Below are positions 1 through 7,945 of a stretch of 64,000 bases of DNA, piece after piece (positions within the stretch are counted from its first letter, which is position 1; every line of letters begins with the position of its first letter). Below the pieces are notes generated by a model. It did not search any database. It was not told the origin of the DNA and saw only the letters and a list, made by a program, of their open reading frames with translations. This stretch comes from Thermococcus thioreducens (lineage in GTDB: Archaea > Methanobacteriota_B > Thermococci > Thermococcales > Thermococcaceae), in the NCBI RefSeq assembly GCF_002214545.1, contig NZ_CP015105.1:1736001-1800000 (forward strand), in the 5' to 3' direction. The position numbers and the translations under genes were made by a program.

Positions 1-181
1 GGAGATGGTGAGGGTCTTTGAAGCGTTCGTGCGCGCTGCCGCCGAATATCGCCTCAAAAAGCTTGAGCTGGAAAAGATCGAGATAGAGGCCGAGCTCAGG
101 GAGGAGCTCACAAAGGGACAAGGTGGGAGCCATCACAGCTCGGAAACGAACGGTAGCCCTCCCGACACGAACCAAACGTGA
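1..181 (+). CDS. C-terminal end of an unidentified protein (5' end outside the window)
   Basis: Frame 2 is open from the left edge to a TGA at 179-181, giving 59 residues. The visible part has a Lys/Glu/Leu-rich stretch, probably helical or coiled coil, followed by a polar Ser/Asn/Pro/Thr tail. The last 74 bp overlap the 3' end of the convergent radical SAM gene on the other strand, a compact arrangement common in this genome. I do not recognise the family, and the absence of the N-terminus prevents a better call. That it is coding rests on the open frame and the charged, repeat-free composition. Confidence 0.6.
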   Translation, partial: EMVRVFEAFVRAAAEYRLKKLELEKIEIEAELREELTKGQGGSHHSSETNGSPPDTNQT

Positions 182-950
182 TCCCCCTTTCCAGAATCTT
201 CCTCTCTGCTTCTCTCAATATCTCAAACCTCAGCTCTCGCGGCAGGTAGTAATAGCCTCCTATCCTCTCACCCCTCTCGTATAGCGGCCACAGCTTTTCC
301 ATCAGCTCCGGGAACTTGGCGGACATGCGCCTCTTCGAATCCGGCCGGAGCTTGAGGGTTGAAACGGTTATGTGGTCGACAAAATCCAGCGCGTCGAGCG
401 TCTCATCGAAGTCCTCCCAGGTGTAGAAAGGAATTATTGGGTCTATCCTCGCGTAAACTGGGATGCCAGCCTCTTTCGCTTCCCGGAGCGCCCGGATTCT
501 GGCCATCGGCGATGGAGCGTTCGGCTCAAGGAGCTTTGCCTTCCTCTCGTTGACTGTAGTCACAGTTACACCAACGGCGCACTTCAGCTCGGCCAGGATG
601 TCGAGATCGCGCTCAAATACGTCCGACTTCGTGAGGATCATGCACCTGACACCATAGCGCCTGAAGAGCTCCAGAACCTTCCTCGTTATGCCCAGCTCAC
701 GCTCCACCGCTGGATATGGGTCCGATGAATAGGAGAGCGCTATTATGTAGCGCCTGTCGAGCCTTCTGAGCTCCCGCTCCAGCTTCGGCAAGAGCCCTTC
801 CTTGATCCTCACCCGAAAGGCATTGGGGATGTAGCCCGTTATGTAGCAGTAAACGCACGCGTGGTCGCAACCTGTGTAGACGTTCAGCGTGTACTTAAAG
901 GGGCAGGTGCAGAGCCTCGCCTTCCAGGGGTCAAAGGGCCGGATGTACAT
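108..950 (-). CDS. Radical SAM protein of the SPL-like (COG1533) type
   Basis: A 280-residue protein with the radical SAM cluster motif CDHACVYC near residue 28, where three Cys bind a [4Fe-4S] cluster that cleaves S-adenosylmethionine. The short N-terminal lead-in, the following YITGYIPNAF segment and the size match the spore-photoproduct-lyase-like archaeal proteins of COG1533. In archaea these are not shown to repair spore photoproduct, so the substrate is unknown. A second Cys pair near the C-terminus (FGSCREGYRSFPSC) could bind an extra ligand. The ATG at 950 lies just after a TATA-like TTTTAAGG on the minus strand, so the leader is very short. The divergent OsmC gene shares this roughly 30-bp promoter gap. 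Confidence 0.85.
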   Translation of the reverse strand: MYIRPFDPWKARLCTCPFKYTLNVYTGCDHACVYCYITGYIPNAFRVRIKEGLLPKLERELRRLDRRYIIALSYSSDPYPAVERELGITRKVLELFRRYGVRCMILTKSDVFERDLDILAELKCAVGVTVTTVNERKAKLLEPNAPSPMARIRALREAKEAGIPVYARIDPIIPFYTWEDFDETLDALDFVDHITVSTLKLRPDSKRRMSAKFPELMEKLWPLYERGERIGGYYYLPRELRFEILREAERKILERGITFGSCREGYRSFPSCDGSHLVPL

Positions 951-981
951 GTTTTATCCTACGAAAACCCCTTAAAAGGAA

Positions 982-1422
982 TTGCGTCTTATCGAACGGG
1001 TGGAGCAAGTGGGTGACGAAATAAAGGGAAAGCTTAGGTGGACGGAAGGAACCCAGTTCATTGGAAGGATAGAGGGTGAAAGTTGCGCGGTGGTTCTCGG
1101 GGAAGGGGGAATAAGCCCAATGAAGCTCCTCCTTCTCAGCGTCGCCGGGTGCACGGCCTATGATGTCGTCATGATACTCCAGAAGATGCGAGAGCCGATT
1201 AGAGGCCTGGAGGTCGAGATAATCGGCGAGAGGCGCGAGGAGCACCCCCGCATATACCGAAAGGTTCACATCCACTACAGGATTTACGGCGACGTGAGCA
1301 AGGAGAAGGCGAAGCGCGCCATAGAGCTGAGCCAGGACAAGTACTGCTCCGCCTCGGCCCATATAAAGCTCAGTGGGGCAGAAGTTACATACTCCTTCGA
1401 GATAATTCCCGGCAAAGCTTAG
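982..1422 (+). CDS. OsmC/YhfA-family protein
   Basis: A 146-residue protein of the OsmC superfamily, whose characterised members are thiol peroxidases acting on organic hydroperoxides. The central helix carries the first expected Cys in VAGCTAYDVV, and a second Cys lies about 60 residues later in DKYCSAS, as in the two-Cys active site of the family. GEGGISPMKLLL is the typical segment before the first Cys. The start used is TTG at 982; in-frame GTG codons at 1000 and 1009 are alternatives. The enzyme would be cytoplasmic. The peroxidase role is a family inference; the YhfA subgroup is not well characterised. Confidence 0.85.
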   Translation: MRLIERVEQVGDEIKGKLRWTEGTQFIGRIEGESCAVVLGEGGISPMKLLLLSVAGCTAYDVVMILQKMREPIRGLEVEIIGERREEHPRIYRKVHIHYRIYGDVSKEKAKRAIELSQDKYCSASAHIKLSGAEVTYSFEIIPGKA

Positions 1423-1469
1423 GGATTAACTTTTTAACCTCATCTTTTCCTGCCGGTGCGGGTGGTAGC

Positions 1470-2111
1470 TTGCTTGAGTACCTGAAATACTTCGTGCTGC
1501 TCTACGGTGGGCTGTTTGCAATAACGAACCCGGTCGGAGCCGTCCCCGTCTTTCTGAGCGTTACCCATGACCTGAGCTGGGAAGAGAGGCGCGAAATAGC
1601 GACAAAGACCGCACTGACGGTGGTGGTGACCCTCGTGGTCTTCGCCCTCATTGGGGAGTGGATATTCAGGTTCTTTGGTTCGAGTGTTGACGCCTTCGCG
1701 ATAGCCGGAGGTATTTTGCTCTTCAAGATGGCAATGGATATGCTCTCCGGAAGGCTCTCGACGGTCAAGATAAGCAGGGAAGAAACTGAGGAGTTCAGCG
1801 AGGACGTCGTCACCCTGGAGGAGGTCGCCATAATACCCCTCGCTATACCCCTTATCTCTGGCCCGGGAGCGATAACGACGGTCATGCTCTACATGGCCAA
1901 GAGCCGCGAGGTTCCCGAGAAGGCGGTAGTTATAGCCAGCATTCTTGCAATAGGAATAACCGTCTGGCTCACCCTCTGCTCCTCGAACAGGATACAAAAA
2001 CGGCTGGGAAGGGTGGGCATCAAAGTGCTGACGAGGATGATGGGTCTGATACTGACCTCCATGGCTGTGCAGATGATAATCAACGGCATTAAGGGGGCGT
2101 TTGGGCTCTGA
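1470..2111 (+). CDS. MarC-family integral membrane protein (SnatA-like)
   Basis: A 213-residue hydrophobic protein with about six membrane segments and the MarC (UPF0056) signatures NPVGAVPVFLSVT near the N-terminus and PLAIPLISGPGAITTVM in the middle. A Thermococcus member of this family, SnatA, was reported to transport small neutral amino acids such as glycine, so transport is plausible, but the substrate here is unproven. The start is TTG at 1470, 5-8 bases after a GGTGG ribosome-binding site. Transcription is co-directional with the OsmC gene upstream, though a 47-bp gap may hold a separate promoter. Confidence 0.88.
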   Translation: MLEYLKYFVLLYGGLFAITNPVGAVPVFLSVTHDLSWEERREIATKTALTVVVTLVVFALIGEWIFRFFGSSVDAFAIAGGILLFKMAMDMLSGRLSTVKISREETEEFSEDVVTLEEVAIIPLAIPLISGPGAITTVMLYMAKSREVPEKAVVIASILAIGITVWLTLCSSNRIQKRLGRVGIKVLTRMMGLILTSMAVQMIINGIKGAFGL

Positions 2112-2217
2112 CCTTCCCTTCTTTAAGTCCCCATTTAGAGCAGGGGTGGGTCAGAGCCTGTTTGGAACCACAAACACCCTTTTAAACTCCCCCTCCGATA
2201 TTCCCACGGTGTCCAAA

Positions 2218-2499
2218 ATGCGCGGGGACCTGATCCGTGTTCTAAGCACGATAGAGGAGAAGGCTAACGAGCTGAAGCTCGACGGCTACGAGCCGGACGT
2301 GGTTCTGCTCGGAAAGAAGGCCTACGAGTTCATAAGGGAGCAGCTCAACGAGGAGTTTGGCGACGAGGAGGAGGTTTTCGAGCTCTCCGGGCTCAAGATA
2401 CGTGTGGTCGAGGAGCTGGAAGGCGATGCAGTTGTCGCAGACAGCAAAAACCTCGGGCTCGGCCCCGGTGGTGCAAAGAGGTTTAAGGTCGTCCTATAA
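2218..2499 (+). CDS. DUF1884-like small protein with HK97 A-domain features (family 4 encapsulin-like)
   Basis: A 93-residue protein beginning MRGDLIRVLS. After an N-terminal helix it shows the pattern of a HK97 capsid A-domain: YEPDVVLLGKKAYEFI (a 'where the subunit is known to sit' strand-helix), then LSGLKIRVVEEL and a closing strand DAVVADSKNLGLG. Pyrococcus DUF1884 proteins of this size, from memory including the P. furiosus PF0899 structure, were reclassified as truncated 'A-domain' family 4 encapsulins. The assignment here is by pattern, not by search. A TATA-like TTTTAAAC at 2180-2187 sits about 30 bp before the ATG, so the gene probably has its own promoter. A longer in-frame reading from 2101 crosses that promoter and was not used. 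No obvious cargo enzyme is adjacent. Confidence 0.6.
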   Translation: MRGDLIRVLSTIEEKANELKLDGYEPDVVLLGKKAYEFIREQLNEEFGDEEEVFELSGLKIRVVEELEGDAVVADSKNLGLGPGGAKRFKVVL

Positions 2500-3409
2500 C
2501 CCCCCACACCTTTCCGTTTCTGATTTCCATCCTGAGTCCCCGCAGGACGAGCAGGCTCAGCGAGACTGCCATTATATCGGCGAGACTGCCGGGATTCCTT
2601 AAATCGCCCTCCTCTCGCATGAAGGCGTCAAACTCCTGCAGGGAAAGATTTCCGTTGAGAACTTCCCTGGCTTTTCTCCTCACGAGATCGGCCTCCCTCC
2701 TTCCAGCCTTCCTCATTATGAGCGTGTCCTCCTTCTCAGCCAGGAGCTCAAGGAATGCCTCCACAACCGCATCCTCAAGCGGGAGCTCCTTTATCAGCCC
2801 GTAGAGCCGCCCAAAGGTTGAATAGCTCAGGTCGTAGCCGTTGATCCACTCACAGAAGATGAGCTCCCTTTCACAGCTCATCTCCGCCAGCCGGGCAAGG
2901 TTTATACCGTCCCGGAAGAGCTCCCTGAATGACTCGTCACTGTAAACGTCGTACTTAACTCCGCTGGGGATTCCTTTGGGGTTTGCTATCCTTATCGCCC
3001 GGTAAAGCTCCATCGTATCCCGAACCGTCGATTCTTCTATCAGGAGCCTCGCCTTCTCCCGAGCATCGAGAATGTTGCGGCCCACTGTCAGCCCCATTAT
3101 GAGGGGCACCGAAAGGGCTATGACGCCAAAATTCGGGTTAGCGTCCTGGGCCTCACGCGAGGCCTGAACCGCGCGTTTTATCAGCTCCCCTATGCCAGCC
3201 TCACTGAAGGATATGATGCCCTTTCGCAGGAGTTCGGCCGTCTTCACGGCCTCGTAGTAGACCCCGATGACCGCTGTATCAGCGAACAGGAAGTTGTAGA
3301 TGGTCAGATCCCCGAAGTCCCGGTAGCGGTTCACGTTGCCGGGCTTCGGAACCGTCGCCTCAAGGAGGGGGCCGAGGATGAAGGCACGGACTATCTTAAA
3401 GCGCTCCAT
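2483..3409 (-). CDS. CitG-like triphosphoribosyl-dephospho-CoA synthase family protein
   Basis: A 308-residue all-alpha protein of the CitG family. In bacteria CitG makes the prosthetic-group precursor of citrate lyase from ATP and dephospho-CoA. Seen here are the N-terminal LLEATVPKPGNVNRYRDF motif, typical of CitG/MdcB, and the helical core. No citrate lyase or malonate decarboxylase gene is visible nearby, so the physiological product is uncertain; archaeal members form a separate branch. It ends 17 bp inside the convergent DUF1884-like gene. Its ATG at 3409 directly follows the stop of the small membrane gene upstream, so it is the last gene of the PspC operon. Confidence 0.75.
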   Translation of the reverse strand: MERFKIVRAFILGPLLEATVPKPGNVNRYRDFGDLTIYNFLFADTAVIGVYYEAVKTAELLRKGIISFSEAGIGELIKRAVQASREAQDANPNFGVIALSVPLIMGLTVGRNILDAREKARLLIEESTVRDTMELYRAIRIANPKGIPSGVKYDVYSDESFRELFRDGINLARLAEMSCERELIFCEWINGYDLSYSTFGRLYGLIKELPLEDAVVEAFLELLAEKEDTLIMRKAGRREADLVRRKAREVLNGNLSLQEFDAFMREEGDLRNPGSLADIMAVSLSLLVLRGLRMEIRNGKVWGVIGRP

Positions 3410-3646
3410 TCACACCACCAAATAAAGCAGCAGGTACAGGAGGTAGAGAATTAAAACAACCTTCTTTGCCGCTTTTCTGAGCGTCAGGTAGAGCCCAAAG
3501 GCTATGAGCGTCACGCCCCAGAAGGCGTCCTTTATGTAGGGCGCGTAAGGCCTGAGCCAGTCGAGGAAGGCCGGTTGAAACTCCCGGAGGAGTAGAAGAA
3601 CGCCGAGGAAAACGAGTATCCAGCCGAGGGTTTTCATCTCACTCAC
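3410..3646 (-). CDS. Small two-helix membrane protein
   Basis: A 78-residue protein with one N-terminal membrane helix (about residues 8-20), an amphipathic middle, and a second and third hydrophobic stretch (about 44-57 and 64-78). It overlaps the end of the PspC gene by 8 bp and its stop abuts the ATG of the CitG-like gene, which indicates translational coupling. No known family is recognised. Its place between a PspC-domain protein and downstream genes suggests a role at the membrane, but nothing more can be inferred. Confidence 0.65.
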   Translation of the reverse strand: MSEMKTLGWILVFLGVLLLLREFQPAFLDWLRPYAPYIKDAFWGVTLIAFGLYLTLRKAAKKVVLILYLLYLLLYLVV

Positions 3647-4070
3647 CCCTCAAAAGGAGGATTATGCCGATTACCAGGAACACAACCGCGAGCAACGTCC
3701 TGAAATCAATGGCAGGAAGGAGGAACGGCATGAACGGTCCCGCCAGCAGTATTGCGCCCAGAAGTATCAGCAGGAGGGCTACCGCCTTATAGTTCTCATT
3801 GCCCGAGATCACATCCTCCAGCCGCTCTCCCGTCTCCCCTATCAGTTCCTCGATTCTCTCAGAGAGGGATTTTTCCTCCTCTCTTTCCTCCTCAGGTATC
3901 ACGAGGGCCGCGAGGAAGTAGAGCAGCGTCATGGCCGCAGGGTTGAACACCAGGAGAACGACAAAGATAAGCCTTACGAGGGTGGGGTCAACGTTGAGGG
4001 GCTCGGCTATTCCACCGAGGACGCCGAGGAACATTCGGTCTTTCTTTGACCTTACCAGTTTCTTTGCCAT
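3639..4070 (-). CDS. PspC-domain membrane protein
   Basis: A 143-residue protein whose N-terminal 60 residues are a PspC domain: short basic segment, LGGIAEPLNVDPTLVRLIF, and a membrane helix ending ALVIPEE. In bacteria PspC is a membrane sensor of envelope stress. A charged linker is followed by two more membrane helices (about 90-107 and 118-138). The ATG at 4070 is preferred because GGTGAAGAAG just upstream can bind the ribosome; an upstream GTG is possible. The neighbour on the 5' side is a membrane-anchored DUF4097 protein, a pairing also frequent in bacteria for envelope-related functions. Confidence 0.82.
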   Translation of the reverse strand: MAKKLVRSKKDRMFLGVLGGIAEPLNVDPTLVRLIFVVLLVFNPAAMTLLYFLAALVIPEEEREEEKSLSERIEELIGETGERLEDVISGNENYKAVALLLILLGAILLAGPFMPFLLPAIDFRTLLAVVFLVIGIILLLRGE

Positions 4071-4109
4071 CTTCTTCACCACACAAGAAAAAGGAAGCCG
4101 GCTTAAAAA

Positions 4110-4787
4110 TCATTGCCCTATGGACACATCGCCAACGACGTCGGAAATCCTGATGGTGATTGGCCTTCCCTCGCCGGCGTAGGCATTCTTGACCTTCCCA
4201 AGGACGTCGTGGAGGGAAAGGCTGACGGTATAGTCGGGGGGCACGTGTATTCTAACGTCGCCCACGACGTCGTTTATGATAACGTTCCCCCCGGCATGAA
4301 TCACAACGTCGCCAACCACGTCATCAATCCGGTATTTCGCCGGGGCGGCCCCCTTAAGATCCCCGACGGTGTCCCGAACCCACACATCCCTCAGTCCCGT
4401 CCCCACCTCTATGACGACCTTTCCGTTCCGATATTCAGAGCAGAGGTTGTGGGTACTGATCCCAAATCCGCTTCTCTTCTCTTCAGCGGGACAGTAAACG
4501 GTCAGAATGCCGTTTTCAAGGCTGACGTTTATCGGCAGGTTGCTCTTAACGACAACACCTTCAGTTTCCGACGAGACCACCTCAACGCTTCCTATCAGGT
4601 TTCTAACCACTATGGAGTCGGCGTGGAAGCGACCGATTTCCTTAACCGGGCCGGCGTCCTCCTTGAATGGCGTCCCCTCCATGTGAATGTAGCCCCGAAA
4701 TGCCAGAGCAGTCACGACTATGCCAACGATAAGAAGGGCCAGAAAGATACCAGCCAAGATTCCCAAGAGGCCAGCCCGTCTCCTCAT
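4110..4787 (-). CDS. Membrane-anchored DUF4097-like beta-helix protein
   Basis: A 225-residue protein with an MRRR start, a single membrane helix (about residues 6-30) and an external domain made of repeats of the DVVGDV type (at least four recurrences), typical of the DUF4097/adhesin-like beta-helix fold. The start at 4787 follows GGTGG; an upstream ATG exists but lies at the likely transcription start (TATA-like TTTATAC at 4820-4832). It is the first gene of the set DUF4097 - PspC - small membrane protein - CitG-like. In bacteria DUF4097 and PspC proteins co-occur with envelope stress regulators. The function here is unproven. Confidence 0.75.
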   Translation of the reverse strand: MRRRAGLLGILAGIFLALLIVGIVVTALAFRGYIHMEGTPFKEDAGPVKEIGRFHADSIVVRNLIGSVEVVSSETEGVVVKSNLPINVSLENGILTVYCPAEEKRSGFGISTHNLCSEYRNGKVVIEVGTGLRDVWVRDTVGDLKGAAPAKYRIDDVVGDVVIHAGGNVIINDVVGDVRIHVPPDYTVSLSLHDVLGKVKNAYAGEGRPITIRISDVVGDVSIGQ

Positions 4788-4889
4788 AAATACCACCGAT
4801 GAAGATTTCATCATACACCGTATAAAGGTTACGCTCAGTGGAGGTTAAAAAGAAAGGTGGCAAGATGGGAAGGCGCATAAAATGGGAAA

Positions 4890-5390
4890 TCATTTCAGGA
4901 GCTTCACGAACTCCCTCATCCAGGCGTAGAGGTCGCCGGGGTGCCTTGAGCTCACCCAGTTGCCGTCAACGACTACCTCCTCGTTCACCCATTCAGCGCC
5001 CGCATTTACCACGTCGTCCCTGATGGTTATCGTGCTAGTCCCCTTCCTGCCCTTCAGCACTCCCGCCGAGATGAGTATCTGCGGGCCATGGCAGATGCTG
5101 GCGACGGGCTTTCCTGCCTCAAACATTTTTCTGGTTATCTCGATGGCCTTCTCGTTGAGCCTGACTATCTCGGGCGCCCTTCCGCCGGGCAGAACGAGGG
5201 CATCGAACTCGTCCGGGCCAACCTCCTCAAAGGCAAGGTCAACGTTGACGGAATAGCCGTGCTTGCCCGTTATCTTGCCCCTCTCAAAACTCGCCACGTA
5301 GACCTCGTGGCCCTCCTCCTTTATCCTGTGGAGGGGGCATATGAGCTCCAGGTCTTCAAAACCGTCCGCGCTCAGAAACAGCACCTTCAT
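4890..5390 (-). CDS. pfpI: PfpI-family intracellular protease / deglycase
   Basis: A 166-residue DJ-1/PfpI protein, the same length as Pyrococcus protease I and very similar to it from memory. The nucleophile elbow ASICHGP places Cys100 next to His101, and Glu74 lies in RAPE, as in the oligomeric PfpI active site (Cys-His from one subunit, Glu from the neighbour). P. furiosus PfpI was described as an ATP-independent protease; members are also reported as protein or nucleotide deglycases. The start at 5390 is chosen because GGAGGTG lies 5 bases upstream; the GTG two codons earlier overlaps this site. It is transcribed alone. Confidence 0.95.
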   Translation of the reverse strand: MKVLFLSADGFEDLELICPLHRIKEEGHEVYVASFERGKITGKHGYSVNVDLAFEEVGPDEFDALVLPGGRAPEIVRLNEKAIEITRKMFEAGKPVASICHGPQILISAGVLKGRKGTSTITIRDDVVNAGAEWVNEEVVVDGNWVSSRHPGDLYAWMREFVKLLK

Positions 5391-5462
5391 AAGCACACCT
5401 CCATGCTAACGTTCAGAGAGAAATAGAAATGGACGTTTATAAGACTTTTTGGACATAAATGG

Positions 5463-5915
5463 TCAGAGGGGAAGTTCGGTGGTCTCCTTATGAACCTTGA
5501 GGACGACCATGGTGTGGGTGGCTTCAACACCCTCTATTTCACCTATCGTGTCCAGAAACTCGTTGAGCTCCTCGCTACCCCTGGTTCTTATTTTGACGAG
5601 CATGTCGTAGTCCCCGGTGGTCTCGAAAATCTCGACTATCTCCGGATACTTTTTGAGCTCACTCGCCACGTGGGAGTACTTCCCCGCTTTCGCTTTTATC
5701 AGTATGAACGCCAGAATGCCGAAGCCGAGGGCGTTGGGGTCAAGTATCACGGTGAACTTTTTTATTATGCCCTTCTCTTTCAGCTTCTTAATCCTCTCGT
5801 AGACGGTCGATTCTGCGAGATTAACTTCCTTGGATATCTCCCTGAGGGGAGTCCTGCTGTTTCTCTGGAGTATTGAGAGGATCTTCCTGTCTGTATCGTC
5901 CAAGCCGGTTCGCAT
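5463..5915 (-). CDS. Lrp/AsnC-family transcriptional regulator, FL11-like
   Basis: A 150-residue regulator with a winged helix-turn-helix (about residues 5-50, motif NLAESTVYERIKKLKEKGII) and a RAM ligand-binding/oligomerisation domain (65-150, GDYDMLVKIRT). It resembles P. horikoshii FL11, which binds lysine and controls its own gene and metabolic genes through TGAAA-W3-TTTCA sites. The true start is the ATG at 5915 after GGTG; the reading upstream of it is spurious. A perfect palindrome covers the promoter TATA (5946-5960), and an A/T-rich imperfect FL11-like site lies next to it, consistent with autoregulation. It is divergent from the DRG GTPase. Confidence 0.9.
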   Translation of the reverse strand: MRTGLDDTDRKILSILQRNSRTPLREISKEVNLAESTVYERIKKLKEKGIIKKFTVILDPNALGFGILAFILIKAKAGKYSHVASELKKYPEIVEIFETTGDYDMLVKIRTRGSEELNEFLDTIGEIEGVEATHTMVVLKVHKETTELPL

Positions 5916-5929
5916 GAGCATCACCGCAG

Positions 5930-5960
5930 GTAAAAAATTTTCGAAAGGTTTTATAAACCT
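5930..5960. promoter_or_regulatory. Lrp-gene promoter with operator-like palindrome
   Basis: On the minus strand GGTTTATAAAACC supplies the TATA element about 25 bp before the start of the Lrp gene. The TATA lies inside a perfect 15-base inverted repeat, AGGTTT-TAT-AAACCT (5946-5960). Immediately downstream an A/T-rich TCGAAAATTTTTTA resembles the FL11 consensus TGAAA-W3-TTTCA with two mismatches. This suggests an autoregulatory operator but is not proof of one. Confidence 0.45.
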
Positions 5961-6033
5961 GCCGATTTTGGAAAACCATACTTTTATAAAAAGGCCTCCG
6001 CTTCTTAATTCAGAACTTCTGGGAGGGTCAGCG

Positions 6034-7200
6034 ATGCCAACGAACGTGACAGCGGAGTACCTCGCGGCGGAGGAAGAGTACAGGAACGCCAAGACTATCC
6101 CGGAGAAAATACGGGCCCTGGAAAAGATGTACGCCACTGTGCCAAAGCACAAGGGGACGGAGAAGCTCAGGCTCCAGATAAAGAGGAAGCTCGCCGAGCT
6201 GAGGAAGGAGCTTGAGAAGCAGAGGCAGATGCGTAAAGGCGGTGGCGGGCCGTCGATGTCGGTGAGGAAGGAAGGTGCGGCACAGATAGTCCTTACCGGC
6301 CTGCCCAATGTCGGCAAAAGCTCGCTCATGAAGGCTTTAACAAACGTGGACATAGACGTTGCGGACTACGCGTTCACGACCGTCGAGCCGATTCCCGGGA
6401 TGATGCACCACAAGGACGTCCAGATACAGCTCGTCGAGGTTCCTGGCCTCGTGGAAGGTGCTGCACTTGGAAAGGGTATGGGGCCGCAGCTCCTGAGCGT
6501 CATAAGGAATGCAGATGCGATAGCTATCGTGGTTGACCTCTCCCAGGACCCGGTCAAGCAGATGGAAACCCTCCTCAAGGAGTTTGAAAGGGCCGGGATA
6601 AAGCTCAACAAGCGCCGCCCGAGGGTCGAGATAAAGAGGACGGCAATGGGCGGAATCGTCATCAACGGCCAGGAGAACATCAAGGGCGACATAAGCGAGG
6701 TCATGAAGATGCTCCGGGAGGAGAGGATTCACTCGGCCGAGATAACCGTCAAGGAGCCCGTAACTCTGGAGGAGTTCGCAGACGCTTTAGATGAGAGCCT
6801 CGTATGGAGAAGGGCGATAATCATAGCCAACAAGGGCGACGCCCCTGGAAGCAGGGAGAACTACGAGAAGCTCGTTGAGGCCTACGGGGACAGGTTCAGG
6901 ATAATCCCCGTTTCCGCCAAGAGGAAGATACAGCTAGACAAGCTCAAGGACGAGCTCTACGAGCTGGCAGGGATTATTCGCGTCTTCACCAAAAGCCCCG
7001 GAGAGGAGCCAGCTTACCCGCCGGTGCCGCTGAAGAAGGGCTCAACGGTTATGGATCTGGCAGAGAGGATACACAAGGACTTCGCCAAGAACTTCCGCTA
7101 TGCTAGAGTCTGGGGCAGGAGCGTCAAGTTCCCGGGCCAGCGCGTTGGTGCCGACCACGTGCTTGAGGACGGGGATATTGTAGAGATTCACGCGAGGTAA
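6034..7200 (+). CDS. DRG/OBG-family GTPase with TGS domain
   Basis: A 388-residue GTPase of the archaeal/eukaryotic DRG group, proteins linked to ribosome function. Layout: helical, coiled-coil N-terminus (1-70), G1 GLPNVGKS at 89-96, G3 as VEVPG, G4 NKGD, and a TGS domain at the C-terminus (about 310-388, ending DGDIVEIHAR). DRG proteins usually show the GKSSL G1 and the embedded helix-rich insert, both present. The ATG at 6034 follows GGAGGG at 8 bases; the frame is open further upstream but has no ribosome-binding site there. The promoter CTTTTATAAAAAG (5981-5993) is shared back-to-back with the Lrp gene. Confidence 0.92.
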   Translation: MPTNVTAEYLAAEEEYRNAKTIPEKIRALEKMYATVPKHKGTEKLRLQIKRKLAELRKELEKQRQMRKGGGGPSMSVRKEGAAQIVLTGLPNVGKSSLMKALTNVDIDVADYAFTTVEPIPGMMHHKDVQIQLVEVPGLVEGAALGKGMGPQLLSVIRNADAIAIVVDLSQDPVKQMETLLKEFERAGIKLNKRRPRVEIKRTAMGGIVINGQENIKGDISEVMKMLREERIHSAEITVKEPVTLEEFADALDESLVWRRAIIIANKGDAPGSRENYEKLVEAYGDRFRIIPVSAKRKIQLDKLKDELYELAGIIRVFTKSPGEEPAYPPVPLKKGSTVMDLAERIHKDFAKNFRYARVWGRSVKFPGQRVGADHVLEDGDIVEIHAR

Positions 7201-7436
7201 GGGTTTCTTTTCTCCCCAGTTCCCAGAGAAAAGCCTACAAATAACGCTAAGAATACCAACAAAAAAGCCCAAAGGAGAAGACCGAACAACAGGGCCCCCA
7301 TGTAACACAGGGGGTCCGAACAGGGTTGTTCACCGATAGTCCTTGCCTCAAATAAAGCCCAAATTCTGAAAGTGAACATTTCCGGGGAGGCAACATACCC
7401 AGAATCCGGGACAACAGGAAAGCGAAACCGTTCTGG

Positions 7437-7945
7437 TCAGCCGTAACTTGTGTAAAGTGCGTAAGCCTCGTTACGGCTGACCTTCCACCCTCCCATCTTC
7501 ATCGGCCGGCTTTCGGGGGGAACGGTGACTCCCCACATCTTCAAGGCCCTCAAACGAATATTCCAAGAGCCGACCACATCCCTGTCAGCCTCAAACCCAC
7601 ACTTGCATTTCAAAACCCTGTGCCCATTCGGGCTTAGTTTCTCCCCACATACCGGGCACAGGGAGGAAGTGTAAGCGGGATTAACGAAAACAACCCTAAC
7701 GCCCTTTAATTTCGCCTTGTATTCGATAATGCTCTGAAGCTTCCTAAAACTCCAGCGGTGAAGACGACCATTTATTTCGGCAGAATACCTAATTGAGTCC
7801 CTGATTTCCGTTAAATCCTCCAAGGCGAGGCCACCGTATTTTTCCGCCAGCTCGACGATTTTATTCGCAAGTTTATGATACAAGTCGTTAAGCGTGTTCT
7901 TCTCCCTCTCGCCGTATTTTTCGAGGAGTTCTTCCCTCTTCCTTC
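7437..7945 (-). pseudogene. C-terminal remnant of an IS605/IS607-type TnpB
   Basis: The frame covers only the end of a TnpB RNA-guided nuclease: a helical segment (LLEKYGEREKNTLNDLYHK), the canonical RuvC-II region GGLALEDL, a four-Cys zinc finger (CPVCGEK ... CKCG) and RuvC-III ADRDVVGSWNI. The N-terminal half with RuvC-I is missing. At about 7940-7950 the frame passes directly into the 5' part of an ATPase gene in another reading frame, so the two remnants are fused by deletion. No matching TnpA is seen. This copy differs in family from the intact TnpB at 13891: it keeps the usual RuvC-II glutamate and all zinc-finger Cys. Confidence 0.85.

Noticed and set aside
2101-2217. Longer reading of the DUF1884-like protein starting at 2101
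   Set aside because: The extra 39 codons overlap the MarC gene and cross the apparent promoter; no ribosome-binding site is present there.
4113-4802. 229-codon plus-strand frame opposite the DUF4097 gene
   Set aside because: Antisense shadow; the minus-strand protein has membrane helix, repeats and a ribosome-binding site.
7188-7302. Minus-strand small hydrophobic peptide (MGALLFGLLLW...) overlapping the DRG 3' end
   Set aside because: No ribosome-binding site before its ATG, it overlaps the end of a conserved gene, and it lies next to rearranged DNA. Recorded as possible but unsupported.
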